Assembly: GCF_018595675.2 (NCBI RefSeq)
Contig: NZ_CP092333.1
Span: forward strand, 1-64,000
Origin: Flavihumibacter fluvii
GTDB taxonomy: Bacteria; Bacteroidota; Bacteroidia; Chitinophagales; Chitinophagaceae
Length of the DNA stretch: 64,000 nucleotides
Reading direction: 5' to 3'
In this document: in pieces, positions 8,181 to 17,051 of the stretch
Numbering within the stretch: the stretch's first letter is position 1
How the letters are laid out: the number at the start of each line of letters is the position of its first letter
Made by a program: the position numbers and the translations under genes
Notes under the pieces: generated by a model
The model's database searches: none
What the model saw: the letters and a program-made list of their open reading frames with translations, nothing else
Told to the model about the DNA's origin: nothing

Positions 8181-10553
8181 ATGATCAAGAACTTTTTGAA
8201 GGTGGCTTTCAGGAACCTGCTCCGTAACAAGGGATTTTCCGCTATCAATATTATAGGCCTGGCGATTGGTATGGCCAGCGCTATACTTATCTTGTTATGG
8301 ATCCAGAATGAAGTAAGTTATGACCAGTTTCATGATAAGAATGACCGGATCTATGAAGCCTGGAACCGGGCAAGCTTTGATGGAAAACTGTGGTGTTGGA
8401 ATACTACCCCAAAAATACTGGCCCGCACATTGGAACATGACTTGCCTGAAATAGAGCGGGCTGTTCGGGTAAACTGGAACAGTAATTTATTGTTTACCGT
8501 AGGCGATAAAAAAATCATGAAGAGCGGGAATATGGTCGATACTGGTTTCCTGCAGATGTTCAGTTTCCCGATGTTGAAGGGTAATCCGGCTACAGCCTTG
8601 AACGACATGCATTCTGTTGTGCTTACTGAAAAGTTGGCGAAGAGTTTATTCGGAAACCAGGAAGCGATGGGTAAAGTGATCAAGCTGGATAACAAGGATA
8701 ATTTCACGGTGACCGGAATTTTAAAAGACCTCCCCAATAATACACGCTTTGATTTTGAATATTTATTGCCCTGGTCCTACCTCAAATTCAGGAATGAAGA
8801 TGATTCCAGTTGGGGAAATAACAGTACGCGGACCTATGTACTACTGAAAAAAAATGTGCGTTTTGCATCAGTTGAGCCCAAGATAAAAGTACTGAAGCAA
8901 CATTATGATGAAGAGGCTAAGAAAGACAAATGGGAAATGTTTATTTATCCCATTAGTCGCTGGCGTTTGTATTCCAGTTTTACCAATGGCACAGAAGATA
9001 ATGGTGGCCGTTCCACTTTTGTGAAATTGTTTGGTACCATAGCAGGGTTTATCCTGTTGATCGCCTGCATCAATTTCATGAACCTCAGCACTGCGCGCAG
9101 TGAGAAAAGGGCCAAAGAAGTGGGTATACGAAAAGTAGTAGGTGCCCATAGGGGATCATTAATCGGGCAGTTCATCGCGGAGTCAATATTGATCGCATTT
9201 ATTGCCGCCATAATTGCCGTGGTGATCGTGCAGCTCAGTCTGCCTGGGTATAACCACCTGACAGATAAAAAATTGTTCATCAATTATGGCAGCGGCTGGA
9301 CCTGGATGGCCTGCATCGGATTTATTTTATTTACGGGTTTGTTGGCGGGCAGTTATCCGGCATTTTTCCTCTCTTCCTTCCAGCCTGTAAAAGTATTAAA
9401 AGGCACTTTCAAGAAAGCGAATGCATTGATCAGTCCACGGAAAGTCCTTGTGGTGATCCAATTTACGTTTGCAATTATTCTCATCATTTGTACTATTATA
9501 GTAAAGCAGCAGATCGATTATGCGCGTGATCGTGAAACCGGATATAATAAGGACAACCTGGTCTATCATTTCATGACTGGTGATATACCTAAAAATTATC
9601 CCCTCATCAAGAATGAATTGCTTGCAGCCGGTGTGGCTGTAGCCATAACTAAAACCAGTGCGCCATTGACGGAAAGCTGGAGCGATGGCTGGGGGCAGGA
9701 GTGGGAAGGTAAGGACCCAAATGATAAAACGGATTTTAACCGGTATGTCTGTGATGAGGGATTGGGCAAAACAGCAGGTTTACTATTTGTGCAGGGCCGG
9801 GATTTCGACCTGAAGCAATTCCCCACGGATTCAACGGGCATGATCATCAATGAGTCTTCCTTAAAAGTGATGAAGTTCAAAGACCCGATAGGCAAGATCG
9901 TGAAAGACAATGGTATTGATTGGCATATTATTGGTGTGATCAAGGATTTTATTTTGACCAACCCCTATGAACCTACAAGGCCAATGCTGATCTCTGGTGC
10001 AAAGAGTGATTGGTTCTCCATCCTGCAGATAAAACTGAACGGGAAAAATCCGACTGCCCAAAACCTCCAGAAAGCTGAAGCGATCTTTAAAAAATACAAT
10101 CCAGAGTATCCTTTCGATTACAAGTTTGTGGATGAGGCCTATGCGCAGAAATTCGAAAATGAACAAAGGCAGGGTACCCTGGCCGGATTGTTTGCAGGCC
10201 TTACTATATTCATTTCTTGTCTTGGACTATTTGGATTAGCTACCTATATGGCTGAGAACCGGATTAAGGAAATTGGCGTACGCAAAGTACTGGGTGCATC
10301 TGTGTCTGGTATCACAGCGCTGTTATCCAGGGATTTTGTGAAACTGGTGGTGATCTCTTTTTTAATTGCAGCACCTTTAGCATGGTGGGGCATGTACAAA
10401 TGGCTACAAGATTATACCTATAGGGTAGATATAAAATGGTGGGTCTTTGCGGCAGCCTGCGGACTTTCAGTTGCCATTGCGATCATCACGGTCAGTTACC
10501 AGGCGATCAGGGCAGCTGTGGCCAATCCTGTAAAGAGTTTAAGAACGGAATAA
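8181..10553 (+). CDS. FtsX/MacB-type ABC transporter permease
   Basis: A 790-aa permease of the large Bacteroidota type, with two MacB_PCD-FtsX halves. It starts with the typical MIKNFLKVAFRNLLRNKGFS, where the first TM helix (AINIIGLAIGMASAILILL) begins. It then has a periplasmic domain, three TM helices around residues 285-410 with the KRAKEVGIRKVVGA motif, a second core, and a second KEIGVRKVLGAS motif near residue 700. No ATPase is adjacent, so it may use a subunit encoded elsewhere. Such permeases act in efflux, lipoprotein export or stress sensing rather than import. Confidence 0.9.
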   Translation: MIKNFLKVAFRNLLRNKGFSAINIIGLAIGMASAILILLWIQNEVSYDQFHDKNDRIYEAWNRASFDGKLWCWNTTPKILARTLEHDLPEIERAVRVNWNSNLLFTVGDKKIMKSGNMVDTGFLQMFSFPMLKGNPATALNDMHSVVLTEKLAKSLFGNQEAMGKVIKLDNKDNFTVTGILKDLPNNTRFDFEYLLPWSYLKFRNEDDSSWGNNSTRTYVLLKKNVRFASVEPKIKVLKQHYDEEAKKDKWEMFIYPISRWRLYSSFTNGTEDNGGRSTFVKLFGTIAGFILLIACINFMNLSTARSEKRAKEVGIRKVVGAHRGSLIGQFIAESILIAFIAAIIAVVIVQLSLPGYNHLTDKKLFINYGSGWTWMACIGFILFTGLLAGSYPAFFLSSFQPVKVLKGTFKKANALISPRKVLVVIQFTFAIILIICTIIVKQQIDYARDRETGYNKDNLVYHFMTGDIPKNYPLIKNELLAAGVAVAITKTSAPLTESWSDGWGQEWEGKDPNDKTDFNRYVCDEGLGKTAGLLFVQGRDFDLKQFPTDSTGMIINESSLKVMKFKDPIGKIVKDNGIDWHIIGVIKDFILTNPYEPTRPMLISGAKSDWFSILQIKLNGKNPTAQNLQKAEAIFKKYNPEYPFDYKFVDEAYAQKFENEQRQGTLAGLFAGLTIFISCLGLFGLATYMAENRIKEIGVRKVLGASVSGITALLSRDFVKLVVISFLIAAPLAWWGMYKWLQDYTYRVDIKWWVFAAACGLSVAIAIITVSYQAIRAAVANPVKSLRTE

Positions 10554-10667
10554 ACTGTTGAAGTAACTGGGTTTTTAGTTTTATTTATGCATAATAGTAT
10601 GATCTGGTTGAACAATAATTCAATTCAGTAAGCTTACAACAAATTGTAAACGATTAAATTTAATGTG

Positions 10668-11858
10668 CTAGTTAGCGATCATACCATGCGGATCAATCAC
10701 AAATTTCTTAGCTGCTCCTTTATCAAAATCCGCATAGCCTCTTATCGAATCTTTCAGCGAGATCACTTCCACATTCACTGCTTTGGCAATTTTTATTTTA
10801 TCATATAGGATAGCATTCATCAGTTGGCGATGGTATTTCATCACCGGACATTGTCCTGTATGTATAGAATGCGATTTTGCCCAGCCCAGCCCGATCCTGA
10901 TTTTCAGGCTGCCTGTTTTTGCACCTTCATCAACACCACCTGGATCACCGGTTACATACAACCCGGGAACACCCAGTTGTCCGCCTGCCCGCGTAATTTC
11001 CATGATCGAATTCAATACGGTTGCGGGTTGTTCAATATTGCTGTCATGCCCATGTCCCTTTGCTTCAAAGCCAACGCAATCAACGGCGCAATCCACTTCC
11101 GGAACACCAACAATTGCAGCAATATGGTCTGCAAGACTGCCTTCTTTTTTCAGGTCAATTACCTCACAACCAAAACTCTTTGCCTGCGCCAGTCTTTCAT
11201 CAATCATATCACCTACAATAACTAATGCAGCGCCAAGTAAGTGGCATGAAGCTGCACATGCCAATCCAACTGGCCCGGCTCCTGCAACATATACAATGCT
11301 GCCCGGACCAACCCCAGCTGTTACTGCGCCATGAAATCCAGTTGGAAAGATATCAGACAATAAGGTAAGGTCCCTGATCTTTGCCATCGCCTGTTCGCTA
11401 TCAGGGAATTTCAACAAATTAAAATCAGCATATGGCACCATCACATATTCCGCTTGTCCGCCTACCCATCCGCCCATGTCTACATATCCATAAGCTGCAC
11501 CTGGGCGGGATGGATTCACATTCAGGCAAATGCCGGTTTGTCCGGCTTTACAATTACGGCAACGTCCACAAGCTATATTAAACGGAACTGAAACCAGGTC
11601 ACCCACTTTCACAAACTCCACATCTCGTCCGGCTTCAATGATCAGGCCGGTTATTTCATGACCCAGTACCAGCCCTGATGGCGCTGTAGTTCTGCCACGA
11701 ACCATGTGCTGGTCACTACCGCAGATATTGGTGGAAACAATTTTCAGGATAACACCGTGTTCACATTTACGATTACCCAGGGCAAGTTTGGGATATTCGA
11801 TTTCGCGAACTTCTACGATACCCGGACTAACATAAGCAACTCCATGATTTTGGCACAT
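10668..11858 (-). CDS. fdhA: Glutathione-independent formaldehyde dehydrogenase
   Basis: Zinc-dependent medium-chain dehydrogenase that oxidises formaldehyde (or acts as a dismutase) with tightly bound NAD, without glutathione. All zinc ligands are visible: catalytic Cys46 (NICGSDQH) and His67 (LGHE), and structural Cys97, Cys100, Cys103 and Cys111, the same spacing as the Pseudomonas putida enzyme. The NAD-binding GAGPVGLACAASCHLLGA motif follows. The 396-aa length is usual. It stands alone on the minus strand. It may detoxify formaldehyde; related members act on other aldehydes or alcohols. Confidence 0.92.
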   Translation of the reverse strand: MCQNHGVAYVSPGIVEVREIEYPKLALGNRKCEHGVILKIVSTNICGSDQHMVRGRTTAPSGLVLGHEITGLIIEAGRDVEFVKVGDLVSVPFNIACGRCRNCKAGQTGICLNVNPSRPGAAYGYVDMGGWVGGQAEYVMVPYADFNLLKFPDSEQAMAKIRDLTLLSDIFPTGFHGAVTAGVGPGSIVYVAGAGPVGLACAASCHLLGAALVIVGDMIDERLAQAKSFGCEVIDLKKEGSLADHIAAIVGVPEVDCAVDCVGFEAKGHGHDSNIEQPATVLNSIMEITRAGGQLGVPGLYVTGDPGGVDEGAKTGSLKIRIGLGWAKSHSIHTGQCPVMKYHRQLMNAILYDKIKIAKAVNVEVISLKDSIRGYADFDKGAAKKFVIDPHGMIAN

Positions 11859-11932
11859 ACAATTCGTTTTTGTTATGTAGAAATTAAGGAAACATTTGTA
11901 TATATACTCAAAATTTAAAAATAGCCCGACTG

Positions 11933-12025
11933 ATGAGGCAATATGCAGAGCTCATCAGAAGGATCATTGAAATCGCCAGGGCAGGTGCTTTTGTTTTGGG
12001 ATATCAATGTAGCCGGTCCATCTAA
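11933..12025 (+). other. Short unassigned reading frame in a gene-poor gap
   Basis: The 517 bp between fdhA (ends 11858) and the efflux operon (12376) have no intact gene. Here an open frame of 30 codons reads MRQYAELIRRIIEIARAGAF and continues to a stop at 12025. It looks protein-like but no family can be assigned. It may be another scrap of a decayed gene, like the dehydrogenase fragment 110 bp downstream. Confidence 0.2.
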
Positions 12026-12134
12026 GGCTTCTTTCATTGCACGGTTCCTGAAATTTAGTTTTTTTTATGAATATTATCCCAAATTCCTTCAATTATGATT
12101 CGGGAATAAAGCAATATGATCAGTTTGTTTTTAA

Positions 12135-12233
12135 GTGAAAGAGGCTATTGCTGCGATCCAACATGAACATGGTCCGGTTAACGTTCTTGTTAATCCTACA
12201 GGAATTGGGTATCATGCCTTTGAAGCGATTTAA
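12135..12233 (+). pseudogene. Remnant of a short-chain dehydrogenase/reductase gene
   Basis: A 32-codon frame between stops contains AIAAIQHEHGPVNVLVNPTG. This matches the alpha4-beta4 region of classical SDR enzymes, which reads (E)HGPIDVLVNNAG, with one N-A change to P-T. Nothing before it (the Rossmann TGxxxGIG) or after it (YxxxK) is present in frame, so it is a fragment, not a gene. The reading frame stops at a TAA directly before 12135. Confidence 0.55.
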
Positions 12234-12336
12234 AATAAGGTCGGGAAAATTTAACGAAATCAAACAAATTGTCCGGAACCGGACTATTTGTTTGATTTCC
12301 TGGTTTACAAATTGTTGTAATACAGCTTTTTAACTT

Positions 12337-12352
12337 TGGCATTGGGCTTGGT
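12337..12352 (+). promoter_or_regulatory. Candidate sigma-54 (-24/-12) promoter of the efflux operon
   Basis: TGGCAT-TGGGC-TTGGT resembles the sigma-54 consensus TGGCAC-N5-TTGCW, with mismatches at the last base of the -24 box and the C of the -12 GC. It lies 23 bp before the ATG at 12376, and the operon encodes a sigma-54 activator. A housekeeping -7-like TAACTTTG (12331-12338) overlaps it, so the two readings compete. Confidence 0.4.
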
Positions 12353-12375
12353 AGGATAAGGCCATATATTCTTCT

Positions 12376-13623
12376 ATGGACAAGGTTATTGAGACAGAAG
12401 TCATTCACCAAAAGCGAAAAAAAACCATTCTCGTTACAGTTTTAGCCGTTTGTATGGTGTTGATTGCTGTTTGGTGGTTGCGCGCCAACCTGGGATCTAC
12501 TGTATCGCGGACAGTGATTACAACAGCTATCGTGGAAAAAGGCAATGTAGAAAATACACTATCTGCTTCCGGTGAAGTATTGCCTGAGTTTGAAGAGACG
12601 GTGACCAGTCCGATTAACGCTTCGGTACAACAGGTGTTGTTGGATGCCGGAAGTACTGTGAAACCTGGACAATCAATCCTCACACTTGATAAATCTGCTG
12701 CCCAGGCTGAACTGGAAAAACAAAAATTCCAACTTGAATCAAAACGTAATGATATCAAAAAACTACGCTTGCAGCTGGATAAGAGTTTCTTTGATATCAA
12801 ATCCAGTAACGACATCAAACAACTACGGATCAGTAGCCTGGAAGCCGATGTTGAAAATGCCAGGCGATTATTTAAAGCGGGTGGGGGTACCCGTGAGGAT
12901 ATTGAAAAAGCAGAACAAAACCTGAATGTTGCCAGGCTGGAGAAGCTGCAACTGGAAAATGAGATCGGCACTAAACAGCAGACCATGAAGGTTGAAATGC
13001 GCGAAGCGGAGATCGCGGCAGCCATCCAGGAAAATGACCTTAAAGAGCTGGAACGCCGGCTGCAGCGGGCGAGTATTGTAGCTAGTCGAAATGGGGTGGT
13101 TACATGGGTCAATAAGAATATCGGCTCCGCAATACGTGAGGGCGATGCACTGGCGCGGATTGCTGACCTAAGTAGTTTTAAAATCCAGGGAAGTATCTCG
13201 GACAGCTACCTGGATCAATTACATCCCGGCATCAAGGCCATCATTCGTATTAATGATGAAAAACTACCTGGAACAGTCGTTAATATACAGCCATCCGTTC
13301 AAAACAGTATTGTTTACTTCGATGTACATCTAGATGAGGTTGACAATAAAATGTTACGACCTAATATGAAGGTAGAGGTCTTCCTGGTTACCGCCTCCAG
13401 CAATAATGTATTGCGTGTGGCCAATGGTCCGGCTTTCAGGGGGGCTGCCGACCAGGACATCTTTGTAGTGAAAGGAAACAAGGCAGAAAGAAGAAGTGTA
13501 CACCTCGGTATGAGCAATTTTGATTTTGTCGAGATCAAAGACAAAGTGAAACCCGGCGATGTTATTATAACCACAGACATGAGTGCCTTTAAAAATGCAC
13601 AAGCGATTACCATAACAGACTAA
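12376..13623 (+). CDS. Efflux periplasmic adaptor (membrane fusion protein, MacA/HlyD type)
   Basis: A 415-aa membrane fusion protein that joins an inner-membrane transporter to a TolC channel. An N-terminal TM anchor (about 16-34, TILVTVLAVCMVLIAVWWL) is followed by the split lipoyl half PINASVQQVLLDAGSTVKPGQS. A long alpha-helical hairpin (about 110-225, KQKFQLESKRNDIKKLRLQL onward) and a beta-barrel (about 250-340) come next. It is the first gene of a rightward operon: adaptor, TolC, ATPase, two FtsX permeases, response regulator, kinase. The substrate is unknown; related systems export antibiotics, toxins or lipids. Confidence 0.92.
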   Translation: MDKVIETEVIHQKRKKTILVTVLAVCMVLIAVWWLRANLGSTVSRTVITTAIVEKGNVENTLSASGEVLPEFEETVTSPINASVQQVLLDAGSTVKPGQSILTLDKSAAQAELEKQKFQLESKRNDIKKLRLQLDKSFFDIKSSNDIKQLRISSLEADVENARRLFKAGGGTREDIEKAEQNLNVARLEKLQLENEIGTKQQTMKVEMREAEIAAAIQENDLKELERRLQRASIVASRNGVVTWVNKNIGSAIREGDALARIADLSSFKIQGSISDSYLDQLHPGIKAIIRINDEKLPGTVVNIQPSVQNSIVYFDVHLDEVDNKMLRPNMKVEVFLVTASSNNVLRVANGPAFRGAADQDIFVVKGNKAERRSVHLGMSNFDFVEIKDKVKPGDVIITTDMSAFKNAQAITITD

Positions 13624-13629
13624 GCAGAT

Positions 13630-15090
13630 ATGATTACGCGATTATTTTATATTGTTTTATTGCTCTTTCCGCGTATGATGGTATTCGCGCAAAGTTCGGA
13701 TACCATTTTACTGAACCTGCAGGATGTTATCTTGATGGCCAGGGAGAAATCCATTGCCTCAAAACAGGCCATCACCACGAAAAAGACAAAATACTGGGAG
13801 TACCAGACCTTCCGGTCAAATTATAAACCACAATTATTACTCAGCGGAATATTGCCAGGATACAACAAAACCTTCACTGAAGTGCAGCAGCCTGATGGTA
13901 CCATTTTGTTTCAATCCATTCACAACAATAACTCCTCATTGGACCTTTCTTTCAGCCAAAGTATTTCAGCAACTGGAGGTACCATTTTTGGTACCACCCA
14001 ATTACAACGGTTCGAAGATTATGACAGGAAGAATAAACTGTATAATGGGGTTCCATTCGGTATTGGTTACAGCCAGCCGCTATGGCAATTCAATGCTCTT
14101 AAATGGGATAAAAAAATTGAACCCCTGAAATACCGCGAAAGTAACCAGGCCTATATTGAATCAATGGAACAGATATCCATACTTGCGAGTGGTTATTTTT
14201 TCGACCTACTGGTGGCACAGGTGAATCTCCAGATCGCTGAGACCAACCTGGCCAATACGCAAAAAATACAGGTGATCACCAATGAAAAATTAGCTCTTGG
14301 AAAAATCTCAAAAAATGAGGTACTGCAATTGCAACTTGAAGAACTTAAATCGCAGAAAGCGGTAGGTATTGCGCGGCGTGATATGGAGATAGCCCGCCTT
14401 AACCTCCGTTCGTATACAGGTTTGCAAAGCAACGTCCAGATTGCATTGTCCATGCCCAAGGCAACCATTTCCATGCAAGCACCGGCTGACAGGGTGTTGT
14501 CTGAAGCATTTGCCAACCGGAGTGATGCAATCGCTTTTGTGCGACGGATGGCTGAAGCAAGAAGGGACGTTTCCAAGGCAAAAGGAGACAACGGCCTAAA
14601 TGCTGCCCTGACTGCGCAATTGGGCTTTTCGAAAAGTGCGCCAACAATTCCAAAAGTCTACCAGTCACCGCAGGACCAGCAGGAGGTAAGATTGACCTTT
14701 ACTATTCCTATCCTCGATTGGGGAAGATCTAAGTCACGAACTAAAACCGCAGAAGCTAATCTGGAGTTTACGTCTTATGCTGTCGAGCAGGATAAGCAGG
14801 TCTTCATCCAGGAAATATTTACACAGGTGACCTTGTTTGAAATGATGCAGGACCAATTGGTTTTTACAGCAAGGGCCGATAGCATTGCCAGTGAAAAATA
14901 CCAGATTGCCAGTGAAAGGTACGTGCTTGGAAATCTTAGTATCACTGACCTAAGTATTGCTTTCCAGGAAAAGGACCAGGCTAAACGGGATTATATCGCA
15001 GCGCTGCGGGATTTCTGGGGTGCTTATTACCAGCTGCGGTACCTTTCTTTATATGACTTTGAAAAGAACGAAAAAATACATTACCCATAA
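13630..15090 (+). CDS. TolC-family outer membrane efflux protein
   Basis: A 486-aa outer membrane channel with a Sec signal peptide (MITRLFYIVLLLFPRMMVFAQ) and two OEP repeats. Long helices with coiled-coil character (about 190-250 and 380-460) alternate with beta-barrel strands. It starts 6 bp after the adaptor gene. It should be the exit duct for the ABC transporter encoded just downstream, giving a tripartite MacAB-TolC-like pump. The coupling is inferred from order and the absence of gaps. Confidence 0.9.
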   Translation: MITRLFYIVLLLFPRMMVFAQSSDTILLNLQDVILMAREKSIASKQAITTKKTKYWEYQTFRSNYKPQLLLSGILPGYNKTFTEVQQPDGTILFQSIHNNNSSLDLSFSQSISATGGTIFGTTQLQRFEDYDRKNKLYNGVPFGIGYSQPLWQFNALKWDKKIEPLKYRESNQAYIESMEQISILASGYFFDLLVAQVNLQIAETNLANTQKIQVITNEKLALGKISKNEVLQLQLEELKSQKAVGIARRDMEIARLNLRSYTGLQSNVQIALSMPKATISMQAPADRVLSEAFANRSDAIAFVRRMAEARRDVSKAKGDNGLNAALTAQLGFSKSAPTIPKVYQSPQDQQEVRLTFTIPILDWGRSKSRTKTAEANLEFTSYAVEQDKQVFIQEIFTQVTLFEMMQDQLVFTARADSIASEKYQIASERYVLGNLSITDLSIAFQEKDQAKRDYIAALRDFWGAYYQLRYLSLYDFEKNEKIHYP

Positions 15091-15106
15091 TTATAAACAT
15101 CAACAT

Positions 15107-15772
15107 ATGATCAGCTTAAAAAACATTGAAAAAGTATACCGCACAGATACAGTGGAAACCCTGGCGCTGAACAGCATCAGCCTTGATATCGCTAAAGGGG
15201 AATTCCTGTCGATTATGGGTCCATCAGGCTGCGGAAAAAGCACTTTATTGAATATAATGGGATTGTTAGATGCACCAACAAAAGGCGACCTGCGGATTAG
15301 TGAACAGCGGACCACTGATCTTTCAGATAAGGTGCTCGCAAAGTTCAGGAATAAAAAACTGGGATTTATTTTCCAGAGTTATCACCTGATCAATGACCTG
15401 AAGGTGTTGGATAATGTGGAGTTACCTCTCTTGTATAGAAGCAGTAGTTCTAAGGAAAGGAAGGAGCTGGCTAGTGAAGCACTTGGGAAAGTAGGGTTGA
15501 GTAACAGGATCAAACATTTTCCAAACCAATTATCGGGCGGACAAAAACAACGTGTAGCCATCGCCCGGGCTATCGTTGGCCGCCCCGAAATCATTTTGGC
15601 GGATGAACCTACCGGCAACCTGGACAGCGCCATGGGTAATGAGATCATGGATATCCTGCTGGACCTGAATAAGCGCGAAGGGACAACGATCGTAATGGTC
15701 ACCCATGATGAAAACATGGCAAGGAAAACCCATCGCCTGGTGCGGTTATTTGATGGTTCACAGGTTCAGTAA
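15107..15772 (+). CDS. ABC transporter ATP-binding protein (LolD/MacB type)
   Basis: A 221-aa ATPase powering the FtsX-type permeases that follow. Walker A is GPSGCGKST (residues 36-44), the signature motif is LSGGQKQR and Walker B is EIILADEPTGNLDS, the typical LolD/MacB/FtsE pattern. The ATG at 15107 is chosen because an upstream in-frame start would run through the end of the TolC gene and adds no conserved residues. Confidence 0.93.
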   Translation: MISLKNIEKVYRTDTVETLALNSISLDIAKGEFLSIMGPSGCGKSTLLNIMGLLDAPTKGDLRISEQRTTDLSDKVLAKFRNKKLGFIFQSYHLINDLKVLDNVELPLLYRSSSSKERKELASEALGKVGLSNRIKHFPNQLSGGQKQRVAIARAIVGRPEIILADEPTGNLDSAMGNEIMDILLDLNKREGTTIVMVTHDENMARKTHRLVRLFDGSQVQ

Positions 15773-15797
15773 TTGTTCATTTATAAATCTGGCAAAT

Positions 15798-17024
15798 ATG
15801 TTGCTCAATTATTTTAAGATCGCCCTGGCTGTATTGAAAAGAAGGAAATTCTTCACTTTTATAAGTTTGTTTGGCATCAGTTTTACACTGACCATTCTAC
15901 TGGTGATGACGGCCTTCATTGCCAAAATCATCGGTGACAATTATCCCGATAAAAAAAGAAGCAGGTCCCTCTATATTAATAATATTGAAGAAAGGGGAAA
16001 AGAATCCATGCAAAGCGGGTTATTATCCTTTTATTTCCTGGACCATTATGTAAGGAGCCTTAAAACGCCTGTGAAGGTGGCTATTTCATCGGGTTTTAAT
16101 GGCACCAATACCTATGTAAACAATAAGAAGATCGCCCTCAATTATAAATATACCAACGCAGATTTCTGGGAGGTGCTGGACCATGAATTTCTGGAAGGGA
16201 AGCCTTTTACGGCGCAGCAGATTGCCAATGGTGAATTGGTGACGGTGATCTCAGAAGACATTAAAAAAAGTTATTTTGGAAATATTGGTTCTGTGGTAGG
16301 TAAATATATTGAAGCTGATAATGTGCAGTACCGAGTTTGTGGCGTTGTGAAGAATGTGCCTATAACATTGTATATGATCTACAGTGATATTTACCTGCCA
16401 TATACCGTTTCCAAGATTGATTATAAGGGCACGGGGTACCAGGGAAATTACACCGGGATTCTATTGGCTAAATCCAAAGCTGATATTCCAGCCATCCAAA
16501 AGGAATATGATGCCATGATTGCAAAGCTGCCCATGCAGAGCAAGAAATTTACAAAGATATATAGTCATGCGGATACCTTTATCCGAGGATATGTCAGGAC
16601 AGGTAATGAAGAAAATTCCGGCGTTACCATTGCGCTGTTGGCCTTAGGGATTTTTGTATTGATTATCCTGGCACTGCCAACACTTAACCTGGTGAATATT
16701 AATATCACCAGGATCATGGAACGTTCTTCTGAAATTGGTGTACGGAAAGCTTTCGGTGCATCCTCTTCAATACTGGTTTATCAATTTATTGTGGAAAACC
16801 TTATCCTTACCATAATAGGTGGATTAATAGGATTGGTAATGACTGCCATCATCATCTATTTCATCAACCAGGCAGACCTGATTGCCTACCTTAAATTATC
16901 CATTAATTACAAAGTTTTGGGCATTGGGTTATTGACCTGCCTGGTTTTTGGATTGTTATCAGGTGTCTATCCTGCCTGGCGAATGTCGCGGTTGAATGTT
17001 GTTAATGCATTAAAGGCCCAATAA
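15798..17024 (+). CDS. FtsX/MacB-type ABC permease (first)
   Basis: A 408-aa single-core permease. It has an N-terminal TM helix (about 20-43, FFTFISLFGISFTLTILLVM), a periplasmic MacB core domain, then three TM helices with the hallmark SSEIGVRKAFGASSS before the second-last pair. The start at 15798 is preferred to an earlier in-frame start inside the ATPase gene because MLLNYFKIALAVLKRRKF is the family N-terminus. With the next gene it forms a heterodimer-type pair for one ATPase. Confidence 0.9.
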   Translation: MLLNYFKIALAVLKRRKFFTFISLFGISFTLTILLVMTAFIAKIIGDNYPDKKRSRSLYINNIEERGKESMQSGLLSFYFLDHYVRSLKTPVKVAISSGFNGTNTYVNNKKIALNYKYTNADFWEVLDHEFLEGKPFTAQQIANGELVTVISEDIKKSYFGNIGSVVGKYIEADNVQYRVCGVVKNVPITLYMIYSDIYLPYTVSKIDYKGTGYQGNYTGILLAKSKADIPAIQKEYDAMIAKLPMQSKKFTKIYSHADTFIRGYVRTGNEENSGVTIALLALGIFVLIILALPTLNLVNINITRIMERSSEIGVRKAFGASSSILVYQFIVENLILTIIGGLIGLVMTAIIIYFINQADLIAYLKLSINYKVLGIGLLTCLVFGLLSGVYPAWRMSRLNVVNALKAQ

Positions 17025-17051
17025 ATTTTCACATCTATAAAAGTTGTTATC

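Noticed and set aside
11933-12080. Other frames here as part of the SDR remnant
   Set aside because: A segment resembling an SDR helix (WDINVAGP) appears, but it lies before the NNAG-like part, the wrong order for an SDR.
12331-12338. TAACTTTG as the main promoter of the efflux operon
   Set aside because: No TTTG at the right upstream distance; kept as a competing reading of the sigma-54 candidate.
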